Shown: positions 1 through 6,890 of the stretch, piece after piece
How the letters are laid out: each line of letters opens with the position of its first letter
How positions within the stretch are numbered: position 1 is the stretch's first letter
Origin: Anaeromyxobacter_A sp035636195
GTDB lineage: Bacteria; Myxococcota; Myxococcia; Myxococcales; Anaeromyxobacteraceae
Assembly: GCA_035636195.1 (NCBI GenBank)
Contig: DASPZP010000100.1
Location: 1-23,036 of the forward strand
Reading direction: 5' to 3'
Length of the DNA: 23,036 nt
Made by a program: the position numbers and the translations under genes
Notes under the pieces: model-generated
Seen by the model: only the letters and a program-made list of their open reading frames with translations
Told to the model about the DNA's origin: nothing
The model's database searches: none

Positions 1-789
1 CTCCTCAACGTGCTCGCCCTCGACGAGGAGGGCCGACGGCGCGGGGTCACCGCCATCAGCGCCGGGAACCACGCCGTCGCCGTGGCGTGGGCCGCCCGGA
101 CCGCGGGCACGCACGCCAAGGTCGTGATGATCGCGAGCGCGAATCCGTACCGGGTCGAGCTCACCCGCCGCTACGGCGCCGAGGTGGTGTTCGCCCCGAC
201 GGCGCACGAAGGCTTCGCCCAGGTCGACGAGGTGGTACGGACCGAGGGGCGCACCCTCATCCACCCGTACGACGGACGCCTGACGGCGCTCGGAACCGCC
301 GGGGTGGGCCGTGAGCTGATGATGCAGGCGCCGGGGCTCGAGGCCGTGGTGGTCCCGGTGGGCGGGGGTGGCCTGCTCGCCGGCATCTCCTCCGCCGTGA
401 AGCTGCTGGATCCCCGCTGCGAAGTGTACGGGGTCGAGCCGCAGGGCGCGGACTCGATGCATCGGAGCTTCGCAGCCGGTGAGCCGCGCGGCATCGAGCG
501 CGTGGCCACCATCGCCGACAGCCTGGGAGCGCCGTACGCGCTGCCGTACAGCTTCGAGCTCTGCAGGCGCAACACGGACGAGGTCGTCCTGGTGAACGAC
601 GACGCGCTCCGGGACGCGATGCGGCTGCTCCAGCGCGAGGCCAAGCTCGCGGTCGAGCCCGCCGGCGCCGCGACCACGGCTGCATTGCTCGGCCCGCTGC
701 GCGAGCGCCTCGCCGGGAAGCGCGTGGGGCTCGTCGTGTGCGGCGCGAACATCGACGCGGTGACCTTCACGCGGCTCCTCGCGGAGTAG
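1..789 (+). CDS. Threonine/serine dehydratase-type PLP enzyme, 5'-truncated
   Basis: This is the C-terminal part of a fold-type II PLP enzyme of the threonine dehydratase / serine racemase family, which deaminates L-threonine or L-serine to the 2-oxo acid and ammonia in the cytoplasm. The frame is open from base 1, and the GTG at 10 is an internal valine codon, so the true start lies outside the window. SAGNHA near the beginning is the substrate-loop motif that follows the PLP lysine, which itself is missing. GGGGLLAG about 118 residues in is the glycine loop that holds the PLP phosphate. The protein ends shortly after a CGAN motif with no C-terminal ACT regulatory domain, so it resembles the short catabolic or racemase form more than long biosynthetic IlvA. 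The exact substrate cannot be told. Confidence 0.9.
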   Translation, partial: LLNVLALDEEGRRRGVTAISAGNHAVAVAWAARTAGTHAKVVMIASANPYRVELTRRYGAEVVFAPTAHEGFAQVDEVVRTEGRTLIHPYDGRLTALGTAGVGRELMMQAPGLEAVVVPVGGGGLLAGISSAVKLLDPRCEVYGVEPQGADSMHRSFAAGEPRGIERVATIADSLGAPYALPYSFELCRRNTDEVVLVNDDALRDAMRLLQREAKLAVEPAGAATTAALLGPLRERLAGKRVGLVVCGANIDAVTFTRLLAE

Positions 790-833
790 CCATCGCCGGC
801 AGCGGCCGGACGAACCGTGCGTGACGCGCTGCG

Positions 834-860
834 TTGACAGATCCAGACGCGATGTGTCAT
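834..860 (+). promoter_or_regulatory. Possible sigma-70-type promoter
   Basis: A perfect TTGACA lies at 834-839, with TGTCAT at 855-860 after a short 15-base spacer. Initiation a few bases further on would fall almost at the ATG at 870, which has no Shine-Dalgarno sequence, so the mRNA could be nearly leaderless. The short spacer makes this a weak call. Confidence 0.3.
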
Positions 861-869
861 CGTGCGTCC

Positions 870-1289
870 ATGCCCGACACCACCGCCCCCGTCTCCGAGA
901 AGGCCGCCGTCCCCTCCACGATCCTTGCCGACGCGCTCCGCAATCCGCTCGTGCTGGCGGCGCGCCGCGCCGAGCTGCTCCAGCTCGCGACCGACCGCGC
1001 CAGCAAGCTCGCCGCCGAAGCGCGGACCCGCGTCGAGGCCGCCCGCAGCGACACCACCGCTCGCGTGCAGGAGCTTCGCAAGGCGAGCGACACGGTGATC
1101 GCCGGCGCGCTCGATCACGGCCGCGCCTGGCGCGTCGCGGTGCCGGCTCGCCTGCGCCGCGTCGCGCACGACCAGCTCCTGCGCGTCGCCCTGGCGCTCC
1201 AGGCGCTCGCGAAGTTCGTCGAGCCCGTCGAGACGGCGCCGGCCGAGACAGCGCCGGTCGAGACGCCGGCCGCGACCGCCAAGGCGTAG
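870..1289 (+). CDS. Ala-rich helical hypothetical protein, ended by an in-frame TAG
   Basis: I do not recognise a family. The 139-residue product is rich in Ala, Arg and Leu. Long amphipathic helices (roughly residues 20-115) recall phasin-like or apolipoprotein-like proteins, but no motif proves this. The tail from about residue 117 is a Pro/Glu/Thr/Ala low-complexity stretch with repeats of the type VETAP. I chose ATG 870 over the TTG at 834 because that TTG is part of a TTGACA box and the added residues look non-coding. The same frame stays open after the TAG at 1287-1289 for another 63 codons (see 1290-1481), so this may be the front part of a longer gene. Confidence 0.55.
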   Translation: MPDTTAPVSEKAAVPSTILADALRNPLVLAARRAELLQLATDRASKLAAEARTRVEAARSDTTARVQELRKASDTVIAGALDHGRAWRVAVPARLRRVAHDQLLRVALALQALAKFVEPVETAPAETAPVETPAATAKA

Positions 1290-1481
1290 CGGCGACCCAA
1301 GGAGCTGGCCCGCGCCGGCCTCGATCCCGAGGCGGCGGAGGCGCTGCGCGACACCAAGGAGGCGCTGGGGCGGATCCACCGGCTCGTGGTGGACCTGCGT
1401 ACCCTGACGGACAAGGGGACCGCCGCGCTCGCGACCGAGCCCGCGGGTCCCCTGATGCCGACGCCCTCGAACCGCGGGTAG
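1290..1481 (+). other. In-frame coding-like continuation after TAG
   Basis: Reading on in the frame of the preceding gene past TAG 1287-1289 gives 63 sense codons and then a second TAG at 1479-1481. Codon use is typical of the local genes, with nearly every third base G or C. The peptide looks like real protein: a Lys/Glu/Ala/Leu-rich helix followed by a Pro/Gly tail. No good separate start with a Shine-Dalgarno is visible. A recent nonsense mutation, a sequencing error or readthrough could each explain it. Confidence 0.45.
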
Positions 1482-1798
1482 CAGAACGCGCCGCTGTCGA
1501 GGCGCTCGACGGTGCGTCGAAAAATGCATCGGCGCGATAGGCCGCCAGATTTACCAAGGACGACCCGGGTTTGAGTCTGTGCACGCCCGGGCATGGTCGA
1601 GGGGCGAAGAAGTTCGCGACGGTACCCCGAGCGGACGGGGCGGCGCGGTGTTTCTCGGCGCCCACTCTTTCCGCTGTCTCCACGCCAGGTTGGGCGATGC
1701 GCGCGGCGAGACGTTCAGCGCCTCGAACTGGCTCGATCCTTGGAATGAAGAAGATGCATCCCGGCCACGCAGCGGGTGGCCCAACGAAGGAGAACGTC
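1482..1798. other. Intergenic stretch without a convincing gene
   Basis: Third-position bias is weak here in all frames, and the long frames crossing it have Arg/Pro/Ala-rich shadow compositions. Two CCCGGG blocks at 1564-1569 and 1586-1591 can pair across a 16-base loop, the only structure I noticed. The 3' end holds the Shine-Dalgarno (AAGGAG, 1787-1792) of the microprotein at 1799. Confidence 0.4.
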
Positions 1799-1870
1799 AT
1801 GATCCTCGCCCTCCCGTTCGCAATCATCGGCGCTGCGTTCCTGACCTACGTCCGTCTCGCTACTCGGTAG
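1799..1870 (+). CDS. 23-residue single-pass membrane microprotein
   Basis: ATG 1799 has a near-ideal Shine-Dalgarno, AAGGAG at 1787-1792, six bases upstream. The product is 23 residues and almost entirely one hydrophobic helix: Met, about 16 hydrophobic residues with one Pro and one Gly, then a short end bearing two Arg residues. That composition suggests a single membrane segment with a cytoplasmic C-terminus. It matches no small-protein family I know; it is not obviously KdpF or CydX. It stands alone, followed by a stop and about 250 bases without a clear gene. The case rests on the strong ribosome binding site plus the coherent hydrophobic peptide. Confidence 0.5.
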   Translation: MILALPFAIIGAAFLTYVRLATR

Positions 1871-2036
1871 TCGTCCCGACCCGTCCAGTGGAGCGCGACG
1901 GTAAACGCGCTCCACGGGTGCCCGGACCGCCGCTCGCCGCATCTCTCAGTCGTCACCTCCCCCGCACAATCTCCCCATCGCTCGTCGGTTGCCGGCAGGT
2001 GCTGCCCAGAAGGGCTGCGCTTGATGGCGCTCAAGC

Positions 2037-2052
2037 CGCCCGCTTGCGGGCG
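2037..2052. other. Small hairpin with CTTG tetraloop
   Basis: CGCCCG (2037-2042) and CGGGCG (2047-2052) form a 6-bp stem around CTTG, a stable tetraloop. It lies between the microprotein and the next small gene. No T tract follows, so a terminator role is only possible. Confidence 0.25.
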
Positions 2053-2121
2053 TCAAGGTGGGTGTCCACGGTAACGCTCCCGATCTCACGAGTCCTCGAT
2101 GAGGCATCCCAGGAGCGTTCC

Positions 2122-2358
2122 GTGCCGGCTGCGGTCCATTTCGTCGATGTCGGCCAGATAGGCACCGAGCTCCGGCCGGTCTGCGGCAGCTGGAGCGATG
2201 ACGTCACCTGGACGACCATCCACTCCATCGTGACTTGCCCGCTCTGCGCGCGCCTGGTCCGTGGGGAGCGGTCGGCGCGATCGGTCAACTCCACCGGGCG
2301 CACCGTGGCGATGGCGGCGGTGGGGCCCATCTACGAGCCTGGCTCGGACGCGTCGTAG
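2122..2358 (+). CDS. Small Cys/His protein, possible zinc ribbon
   Basis: A 78-residue protein read from GTG 2122, which has AGGAG at 2111-2115 at a six-base spacing. Upstream codons in the same frame look non-coding, so the long open frame around it should not be taken as the gene. The N-terminal half has the pattern VHFVD ... VCG ... DDVTW ... VTCPLC, with His6, Cys21, Cys39 and Cys42 as possible zinc ligands. This resembles short proteins of high-GC bacteria in which a CG and a later CPxC form a knuckle. No function can be assigned. The C-terminal 30 residues are low complexity. Confidence 0.55.
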   Translation: MPAAVHFVDVGQIGTELRPVCGSWSDDVTWTTIHSIVTCPLCARLVRGERSARSVNSTGRTVAMAAVGPIYEPGSDAS

Positions 2359-2448
2359 CGCGCCGAAGGTCTACATCTGCGTGCTCAGGGAGGGCGCTCG
2401 CCAGTAAGGTTGGTGGCGACACCACGCCTGGAAGCAGGGAACGGTCTG

Positions 2449-2466
2449 ACCGGGCCGTAGCCCGGT
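2449..2466 (+). terminator. Hairpin after small zinc-ribbon gene
   Basis: ACCGGGC (2449-2455) and GCCCGGT (2460-2466) form a perfect 7-bp stem with loop CGTA. It lies about 90 bases past the 2358 stop and just before the acyltransferase start. There is no T tract, so it could be a factor-assisted terminator or a leader structure of the next gene. Confidence 0.3.
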
Positions 2467-2494
2467 GCGCTCCGGCTGTCCACTATGCGCTCGG

Positions 2495-3646
2495 ATGAGT
2501 GCTTACCGCATCCCGCTGCGAGGTGAGCGATTTCACGCTCTGAGCGGGTTCAGGTTCCTGCTCGCCGCTCAGATCTTGGTGTTCCACTTCGCGCCGGCGC
2601 CGAAGGGTCCGGTGTGGCTGGCGCGGGTCCTTGCCGGGGGGTTCGTCGCGACGAGCGCGCTGTTCGTGCTGTCCGGATTCGTCCTCGCGAGAGCGTACCC
2701 CGAGCCGCTCTCCCGGCCAGAGCGGACCCAGTTCTGGGTGGCGAGGCTCGCTCGAGTCTATCCGGCGTATCTCCTCGCATGGATGATCTGCCTGGCAGGC
2801 TTCGTCGCGAGGGCGTCGACGCTGAGCGGGAGCGAGGTGGCGGAGCGCGTCACCGCCGCGGTCCTCTCGCTCGCCTTCGTCCAGGCGTGGGTGCCGCCGC
2901 TCGCCACCGAATGGAACAACGCCGGCTGGGCCACCTCGGCCGTGGTCTTCTTCTACGTCGTGTTTCCATTCGCCATGTCGCGCCTCGCCAGAGCGTCCAA
3001 TCGATCCCTCGTCGCCTGCGCGGTGGCGTTCTGGCTGGCTGGCCTGCTCGCCCCGGCGTCGGCGCTCGCGGTCCGGCCGGAGGCGGCGGCGCTCAGCCCC
3101 GCCAGCGACGGATTCGTGACGGACATCCTCAAGTACGATCCCTTGCTGCGGGTACCCGAGTTCCTGTTCGGTTGCGCGATAGGGCTGCTACACCGTCGCG
3201 GAGCACTGCGAGGGGGCGGCCTTCTCGCGTGCGTGGGGCTGGTGCTCCTGTACCTGCCGCTGGTGGTCGGCGGCGTCCCCTACCTGCTCCTCCACAACGG
3301 TCTCCTCGCACCCGCGATCGCGCTCGTCGTCATCGGCCTTGCCTCGGGCGCCGGCCTGCTCCCCCGCGCCTTGTCCATCCGGCCATTGGTCGCGCTGGGG
3401 GAGGCGGGGTTCGCGATGTACGTGTTGCAGTTCCCGCTCCACGGCATGGGCGATCGCCTTGCAGCCTGGGCGCACTACGACGCAGGCTCGAGCGTCGCCT
3501 TCGGCGTCTTCGCGATCGTGACGATCGCGATTGCGTTCATGGCCTCGCAGTGGTTCGAGGTCCCCATGCGGCAGGCCCTTCGAAGGGCCTGGGGACTGCG
3601 CCCGGGCGACGCCCCGGGCGGTTCACATGCGGCCGCCGCCTCCTAG
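2495..3646 (+). CDS. Acyltransferase-3 family membrane protein
   Basis: A 383-residue inner-membrane protein of the acyltransferase-3 (OafA/ExoZ-like) family, which moves acetyl or other acyl groups onto cell-surface glycans, lipids or exported metabolites. The N-terminus has the family pattern: an FR near residue 18, then VFHF with the conserved His at the end of the first membrane helix, followed by SALFVLSGFVLA. About ten hydrophobic helices follow. Near the C-terminus are an MYVLQFPLH segment and an EVPMR motif, typical of the family's last helices. I prefer ATG 2495 to the GTG at 2465 because the latter lies in the upstream hairpin. Neither has a clear Shine-Dalgarno. The acceptor is unknown. 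Confidence 0.85.
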   Translation: MSAYRIPLRGERFHALSGFRFLLAAQILVFHFAPAPKGPVWLARVLAGGFVATSALFVLSGFVLARAYPEPLSRPERTQFWVARLARVYPAYLLAWMICLAGFVARASTLSGSEVAERVTAAVLSLAFVQAWVPPLATEWNNAGWATSAVVFFYVVFPFAMSRLARASNRSLVACAVAFWLAGLLAPASALAVRPEAAALSPASDGFVTDILKYDPLLRVPEFLFGCAIGLLHRRGALRGGGLLACVGLVLLYLPLVVGGVPYLLLHNGLLAPAIALVVIGLASGAGLLPRALSIRPLVALGEAGFAMYVLQFPLHGMGDRLAAWAHYDAGSSVAFGVFAIVTIAIAFMASQWFEVPMRQALRRAWGLRPGDAPGGSHAAAAS

Positions 3647-3685
3647 GCATGCTCGGGGGACAGGTCACGCGGCGCGAAGTCGTGT

Positions 3686-4243
3686 TCAGGCAGCTGGGCG
3701 GGGTGAAAGGACTTCAGTCTTCGCGCTCTCCTCGCGCTCCTCGCCGTGAACTTCGTTGTGTTCGGCGAAGTAGGCTGCGTCCTCGAGGCAGCCCGGCTCG
3801 GCGGCCGGCAAGTTCGCCCGCAGCGCCGTGAACATGCGATCCCAGAAAGCCCGATCGTGCCAGCGCTCGTCGGCGTGGCGATGATCGCCGATCACCACGT
3901 GGCCGATCTCGTGGCCAAGCGTGGTCTCCTCGACGCACCGGGCGGACCACGGCGTGACGTAGACCTCGTGGAACCGGTGATCGGTGCATCCGACCGCGAC
4001 GCCTTCGCATTCGACCGGAGCGGACGAGATGTAGAGCGTCCACCCGTCCGCGGCGCTGGCATCGCCGCCCCAGCCGCGCGCCATGATCGCCACGGCGCCG
4101 CGGGTGCGCTCGGTGAGCAGGGGATCGTAGACCCAGTCCGGCATGAGCCCTTGCGCATCGGGGGCGGGATGGACCTTCACCGCGAGCGGCGACCCGCCGC
4201 AGGCGAGGGCGAGGAGCGTGAAGGTCGCGAGCATGCGGACCAT
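3686..4243 (-). CDS. Putative zinc-metalloprotease-like lipoprotein
   Basis: A 185-residue exported protein. A short hydrophobic signal ends in ALAC at Cys15, a slightly irregular lipobox, so it is probably a lipoprotein. Residues 111-121 contain HEIGH followed by a third His, giving the HExxHxxxxxH spacing of metzincin-type zinc peptidases, except that the usual Gly is shifted by one. Further His residues follow at 123 and 129. Cys79, Cys86 and Cys103 may form a disulfide. The small size suggests a minimal catalytic domain or a binding protein with a zincin fold. The substrate is unknown. The gene faces away from the DUF488 gene and converges on the acyltransferase gene. The alternative Met4 start would also give a signal peptide. 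Confidence 0.65.
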   Translation of the reverse strand: MVRMLATFTLLALACGGSPLAVKVHPAPDAQGLMPDWVYDPLLTERTRGAVAIMARGWGGDASAADGWTLYISSAPVECEGVAVGCTDHRFHEVYVTPWSARCVEETTLGHEIGHVVIGDHRHADERWHDRAFWDRMFTALRANLPAAEPGCLEDAAYFAEHNEVHGEEREESAKTEVLSPRPAA

Positions 4244-4330
4244 CTGGAGAACGTACCAGCACGGTGCGTGCGCGTCGGTCCCTGGGTCCGGTGACGCTCA
4301 AGAGGGGCGTTCTGCTCGGTTTCCCGGTCG

Positions 4331-4356
4331 AGGTCGCCCGACCTGGCGTAGGTCGG
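4331..4356. promoter_or_regulatory. Nested inverted repeat upstream of DUF488 gene
   Basis: CCGACCT (4338-4344) and AGGTCGG (4350-4356) are perfect inverted arms around five bases. A third arm, AGGTC at 4331-4335, can pair with GACCT at 4340-4344 instead. The element ends 10 bases before the GGAGG of the next gene. It could be a dimeric repressor operator or an RNA switch with two exclusive hairpins. Confidence 0.45.
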
Positions 4357-4376
4357 TGCTTCAAGCGGAGGAAGTC

Positions 4377-4763
4377 ATGACGGCTCTCGTCATTCGCCTC
4401 GGCAGTCCCCGCGTCGCCGGCGAGGGCCTACGAATTGGCACCGTGCGCCGGCCGCCGCGTGGCGTGCCGGCGGCGCGCTTTGCTTCGGACGACTGGTATG
4501 ACGTCTGGTATCCGAACCTCGCGCCCAGCGTCGAGACGATGAAGCTCGGAAAGGGGGCGAAGACCGCCCGCGAGTCGGCGATCTTCGCGAAGAGGTTTCG
4601 CGCCGAGATGGCCGAGCCCGGCGCAAGCCGCACGCTCGACCTGCTCGCTGCGCTCTCGCATACCGCGAATTTCTCGGTCGGGTGCTACTGCGAGGACGAG
4701 GCGCGCTGCCACCGCTCGGTGCTGCGCGAGCTGCTCGCGGCGCGGGGCGCGAGGTTGGGGTGA
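4377..4763 (+). CDS. DUF488 family protein
   Basis: A 128-residue cytoplasmic protein starting at ATG 4377 with a strong GGAGG (4367-4371) five bases upstream. It fits the DUF488 family (YeaO-like): an N-terminal beta strand with GTVRRPP, the aromatic DDWYDVWYPNLAPS segment, and near the C-terminus GCYCEDEARCHRS with Cys103, Cys105, Cys111 and His112. The family has a conserved CxC...CHR signature and no well-established activity; the Cys/His cluster suggests metal binding or redox chemistry. It looks monocistronic, with its own inverted-repeat control region, and converges on the transporter gene. Confidence 0.85.
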   Translation: MTALVIRLGSPRVAGEGLRIGTVRRPPRGVPAARFASDDWYDVWYPNLAPSVETMKLGKGAKTARESAIFAKRFRAEMAEPGASRTLDLLAALSHTANFSVGCYCEDEARCHRSVLRELLAARGARLG

Positions 4764-4816
4764 CGAGTCAGCGCGCTCGGATGGGCCGCGCGCGCATCGG
4801 GAGCAATCGCGCGGGC

Positions 4817-4851
4817 GCGTAGCGGTACGCCGGCGGCGAGCGGCGCTACGC
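4817..4851. terminator. Bidirectional terminator-like hairpin
   Basis: GCGTAGCG (4817-4824) and CGCTACGC (4844-4851) are perfect 8-bp inverted arms between two convergent genes. The right arm overlaps the stop codon of the minus-strand transporter. The position suits a shared terminator, but there is no T tract on either side. Confidence 0.45.
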
Positions 4852-6162
4852 TGCCTCCCTGGCCCGTCGCCGCTGCTCGCGGCCGAGGTACACCCCGAGC
4901 GCGACCCAGGCGACGCTCACGGGCACGCTCACCCATGCGGTCCCGGCGACCCCCAGCCCGACGCCCGCCAGCGCGGCGTAGAGCCATCCGCTCAGCATGT
5001 CGCCACCGCGGAACACGACGGTGTCGATGAAGTTCTTCGACTTGTAACGCTCCTCGCGGCTGACCACCGTGAAGAGGATCTCGCGGGAGGGCCGGAGGAT
5101 CGCGTACTGGGCTGCGCGCCGGATGCCCTGGAACGGCGCGAGCACTGTCAGCCCGGGCGAGAGTGCCAGCCCGACGTACCCGATCGCCGTGATGGCCGGC
5201 GCGATCCCGAGCCCCACCGCCAGGCCAAGACGCTTCAGGACCTGGCCGGTGACGAGCGTCTGCAACAGCAGCGTGCAGACGTTCACGACGAGATCGATGC
5301 GGGCGAAGAGGGCCGTCCGCACGTCCCGGTCGGTGGTCGCCGCCGTCACGAGGTGGGCCTGCTGGAAGTACAGGAACGTGTTCGCGACCGTGAGCAGCAG
5401 GATGTAAGCGGCGGAGGCGAGCAGGTAGGGCGAGGCGAGCACCGGCCTGATGCCGCTCCACACGGTCCCGCCCACGGGCTGCTCGCGCTCGGCGGCCACG
5501 GCGCCGCGACCCGCTGCGTGGCGGCGCGCCCAGCGCTCGAGCAGGACGACACACCCGACCGACACCTCGAGCAACAGCGCCGACACGAGCAGGAGGTTCG
5601 CGCCGCCCAGCGGCTTCGCCAGCCACGAGGTGACGAGCGGACCGGCGAGCGCGCCGCAGCCGCCCCCGGCCGAGATGAAGCCGAAGAGACGCTTGCCCTG
5701 CTCGCTCGTGAACACGTCCGTCATGAAGCTCCAGAAGACGGAGGTGACGAACAGGTTGTACACGGCAGCCCAGATGTAGAACGCGAACGGGACCCAGCTC
5801 TTGCCCACCCCTGCCTGCCAGAGCGCGTAGAAGACGACGATTTCGAGCGCGAAGAAGTGGTAGGCCCACGAGATCAGTCGGTGCCGCGGCCAGCGCGAGG
5901 CGAGCCACCCGAAGAGCGGCGACGCGAGCGCCATCGCGACGAACGTGCCGGTGAACAGGACGGGCAGCTTGTCGACGCCGCGAGAGATCCCCATCTCGTC
6001 GCGGATCGGCCGGAGCACGTAGTATCCGCACAGCAGCGAGAAGAAGTAGCCGAACGAGAGCAGCAGGGCGGCCACCTCGTCGCCGCGCACGTCGACGGCG
6101 CGCCGGAGGAGCCCGGCGCGAGCGGACGCGGCGGGGTCGTCGACGGCGCTGTTCGGTCGCAT
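4846..6162 (-). CDS. MFS-like NTP/NDP exchange (ATP/ADP translocase-type) transporter
   Basis: A 438-residue inner-membrane protein with about twelve hydrophobic helices. The beginning, with SFGYFFSLLCGYYVLRPIRDEMG, and the later segments NLFVTSVFWSFMTDVF, LFGFISAGGGCGALAGP and RPSREILFTVVSREERYKSKNFIDT, are characteristic of the bacterial relatives of plastid/chlamydial ATP/ADP translocases that occur in free-living bacteria. Their transported substrate is mostly unknown. I chose ATG 6162, just before the first helix; the longer frame up to 6471 adds Arg/His-rich non-coding sequence. The Shine-Dalgarno is weak. In obligate parasites the family takes ATP from the host, but there is no reason to assume that role here. 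Confidence 0.8.
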   Translation of the reverse strand: MRPNSAVDDPAASARAGLLRRAVDVRGDEVAALLLSFGYFFSLLCGYYVLRPIRDEMGISRGVDKLPVLFTGTFVAMALASPLFGWLASRWPRHRLISWAYHFFALEIVVFYALWQAGVGKSWVPFAFYIWAAVYNLFVTSVFWSFMTDVFTSEQGKRLFGFISAGGGCGALAGPLVTSWLAKPLGGANLLLVSALLLEVSVGCVVLLERWARRHAAGRGAVAAEREQPVGGTVWSGIRPVLASPYLLASAAYILLLTVANTFLYFQQAHLVTAATTDRDVRTALFARIDLVVNVCTLLLQTLVTGQVLKRLGLAVGLGIAPAITAIGYVGLALSPGLTVLAPFQGIRRAAQYAILRPSREILFTVVSREERYKSKNFIDTVVFRGGDMLSGWLYAALAGVGLGVAGTAWVSVPVSVAWVALGVYLGREQRRRAREAA

Positions 6163-6330
6163 GCGGGATCCCGTCAAGGGATCACGATTCTGTAAGGGGT
6201 CCTCACCTCGGACGCCAAGGAAGTCTCGTCCTTGCCGAGCGGGGGCCCTCCCGCCGGCAGCCGGGCCCCAACAAGAATGACGTGGCCGAGCTTGCCGCGC
6301 GCGCGCTTGAAGCCATCTTCCGTCTCGATG

Positions 6331-6714
6331 ATGCGGCCGATCGTGTTCGTAGCCCTGTGTCTCGCTGGATGTGGCCACTCCCTTCCGGTGGCTTCGGCGA
6401 CAGGGACGTGGCGACACATCGGTGACCTGGAGCAGAAGGTCCTCGCAGTCGGCCCCACCGTGGTGACTCACATCAGCACCGCGGGCGACGGCACGCTCTT
6501 CGTGTACGCTGCGCCGGCGAGAACGGGCCGCGATGAGGACTGCGAGCTCAGTGACTCCGAGCTGGAATCCTACCTCCCGTTCGCTGCGGGGGCCGGCCAG
6601 GAGGTGAACCTCGCCGTCCCGTCCGGTGAGGTCGCGTGTGCAGCGGTCGCCATGGGGATGGGCCTTGATGTGTCGTGGCTGACCGCGCCGAGCGCGATCA
6701 CGGCGTCCCGATAG
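6331..6714 (+). CDS. Small hypothetical lipoprotein
   Basis: A 127-residue product. Starting at ATG 6331 (or the adjacent ATG 6328), the N-terminus is a short hydrophobic signal ending LAGC with Cys14, a good lipobox. The rest is a mixed alpha/beta sequence with an acidic DEDCELSDSELES segment and two further Cys residues, one before that segment's end and one near GEVACAAV, which may pair. I do not recognise a family. The frame extends to 6232, but the added part is Arg/Pro-rich and would bury the signal peptide. The gene ends 53 bases before the conserved promoter/leader element at 6768. Confidence 0.65.
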   Translation: MRPIVFVALCLAGCGHSLPVASATGTWRHIGDLEQKVLAVGPTVVTHISTAGDGTLFVYAAPARTGRDEDCELSDSELESYLPFAAGAGQEVNLAVPSGEVACAAVAMGMGLDVSWLTAPSAITASR

Positions 6715-6767
6715 CCGACCTTACGAGTGGGCTGGCCGCGGCGACGCCTCCTCGGCCGCTCGAGCAC

Positions 6768-6798
6768 TTGAACCTTTCCCATCGCTGGCGGGAACCAC
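6768..6798 (+). promoter_or_regulatory. Candidate ECF sigma promoter, copy 1
   Basis: TTGAACCTTTCCC at 6768-6780 and GGGAACCAC at 6790-6798 recur with one base changed upstream of the paralog at 10821. Sequence before TTGAACC differs between the two copies, so conservation starts exactly at this box, as expected for a -35 element. GAACC is common in ECF -35 boxes. The -10 box is not certain. The first gene downstream is followed by an ECF sigma gene, which suggests autoregulation. Confidence 0.45.
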
Positions 6799-6890
6799 TG
6801 GCAGGAGGGAAGGCCGCTTGGGCCTTCCCCGAGCAGTCGGATCTCGCCGGGCGCGACGCGCCCGCATCACTCGAAGGGACCGAGCACATG
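6768..6890 (+). repeat. Duplicated leader, copy 1, with conserved hairpins
   Basis: About 120 bases that match 10698-10823 with few substitutions and small indels. Conserved inverted arms are CTGGCGGGA (6785-6793) with TCTCGCCGG (6842-6850), a central GGGAAGGCC (6807-6815) / GGCCTTCCC (6821-6829) hairpin, and GGGCG (6849-6853) / CGCCC (6859-6863). In the second copy the loop of the central hairpin is changed but its stem is kept. It matches no riboswitch class I know. Confidence 0.6.

Noticed and set aside
171..1529. 452-codon open frame on the minus strand over the dehydratase and the Ala-rich gene
   Set aside because: It is the antisense shadow of high-GC genes: Arg/Gly/Ser-rich composition, no domain, and it covers a clear PLP enzyme on the plus strand.
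1579..2121. 5' part of a long plus-strand frame ending at 2358
   Set aside because: Composition is not protein-like, it contains the microprotein in another frame, and a strong ribosome binding site marks a start at 2122.
2359..2494. Possible tRNA or intron-like RNA from several small hairpins
   Set aside because: There is no T-loop GTTCRA motif, no cloverleaf and no group II domain V pattern; the hairpins are more likely terminator or leader structures.
6174..6458. Minus-strand frame whose C-terminal half (TIGRIIETEDGF... to RIVIP) reads rather like protein
   Set aside because: It lacks a start with a ribosome binding site, its N-terminal half is antisense to a convincing lipoprotein, and I recognise no family. 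A degraded gene remnant remains possible.
6768..6890. Cyclic-di-GMP (GEMM) or cobalamin riboswitch in the duplicated leader
   Set aside because: The diagnostic GEMM core (GGGCAAACC ... CGCAAAGCC) and the cobalamin B12 box are absent.
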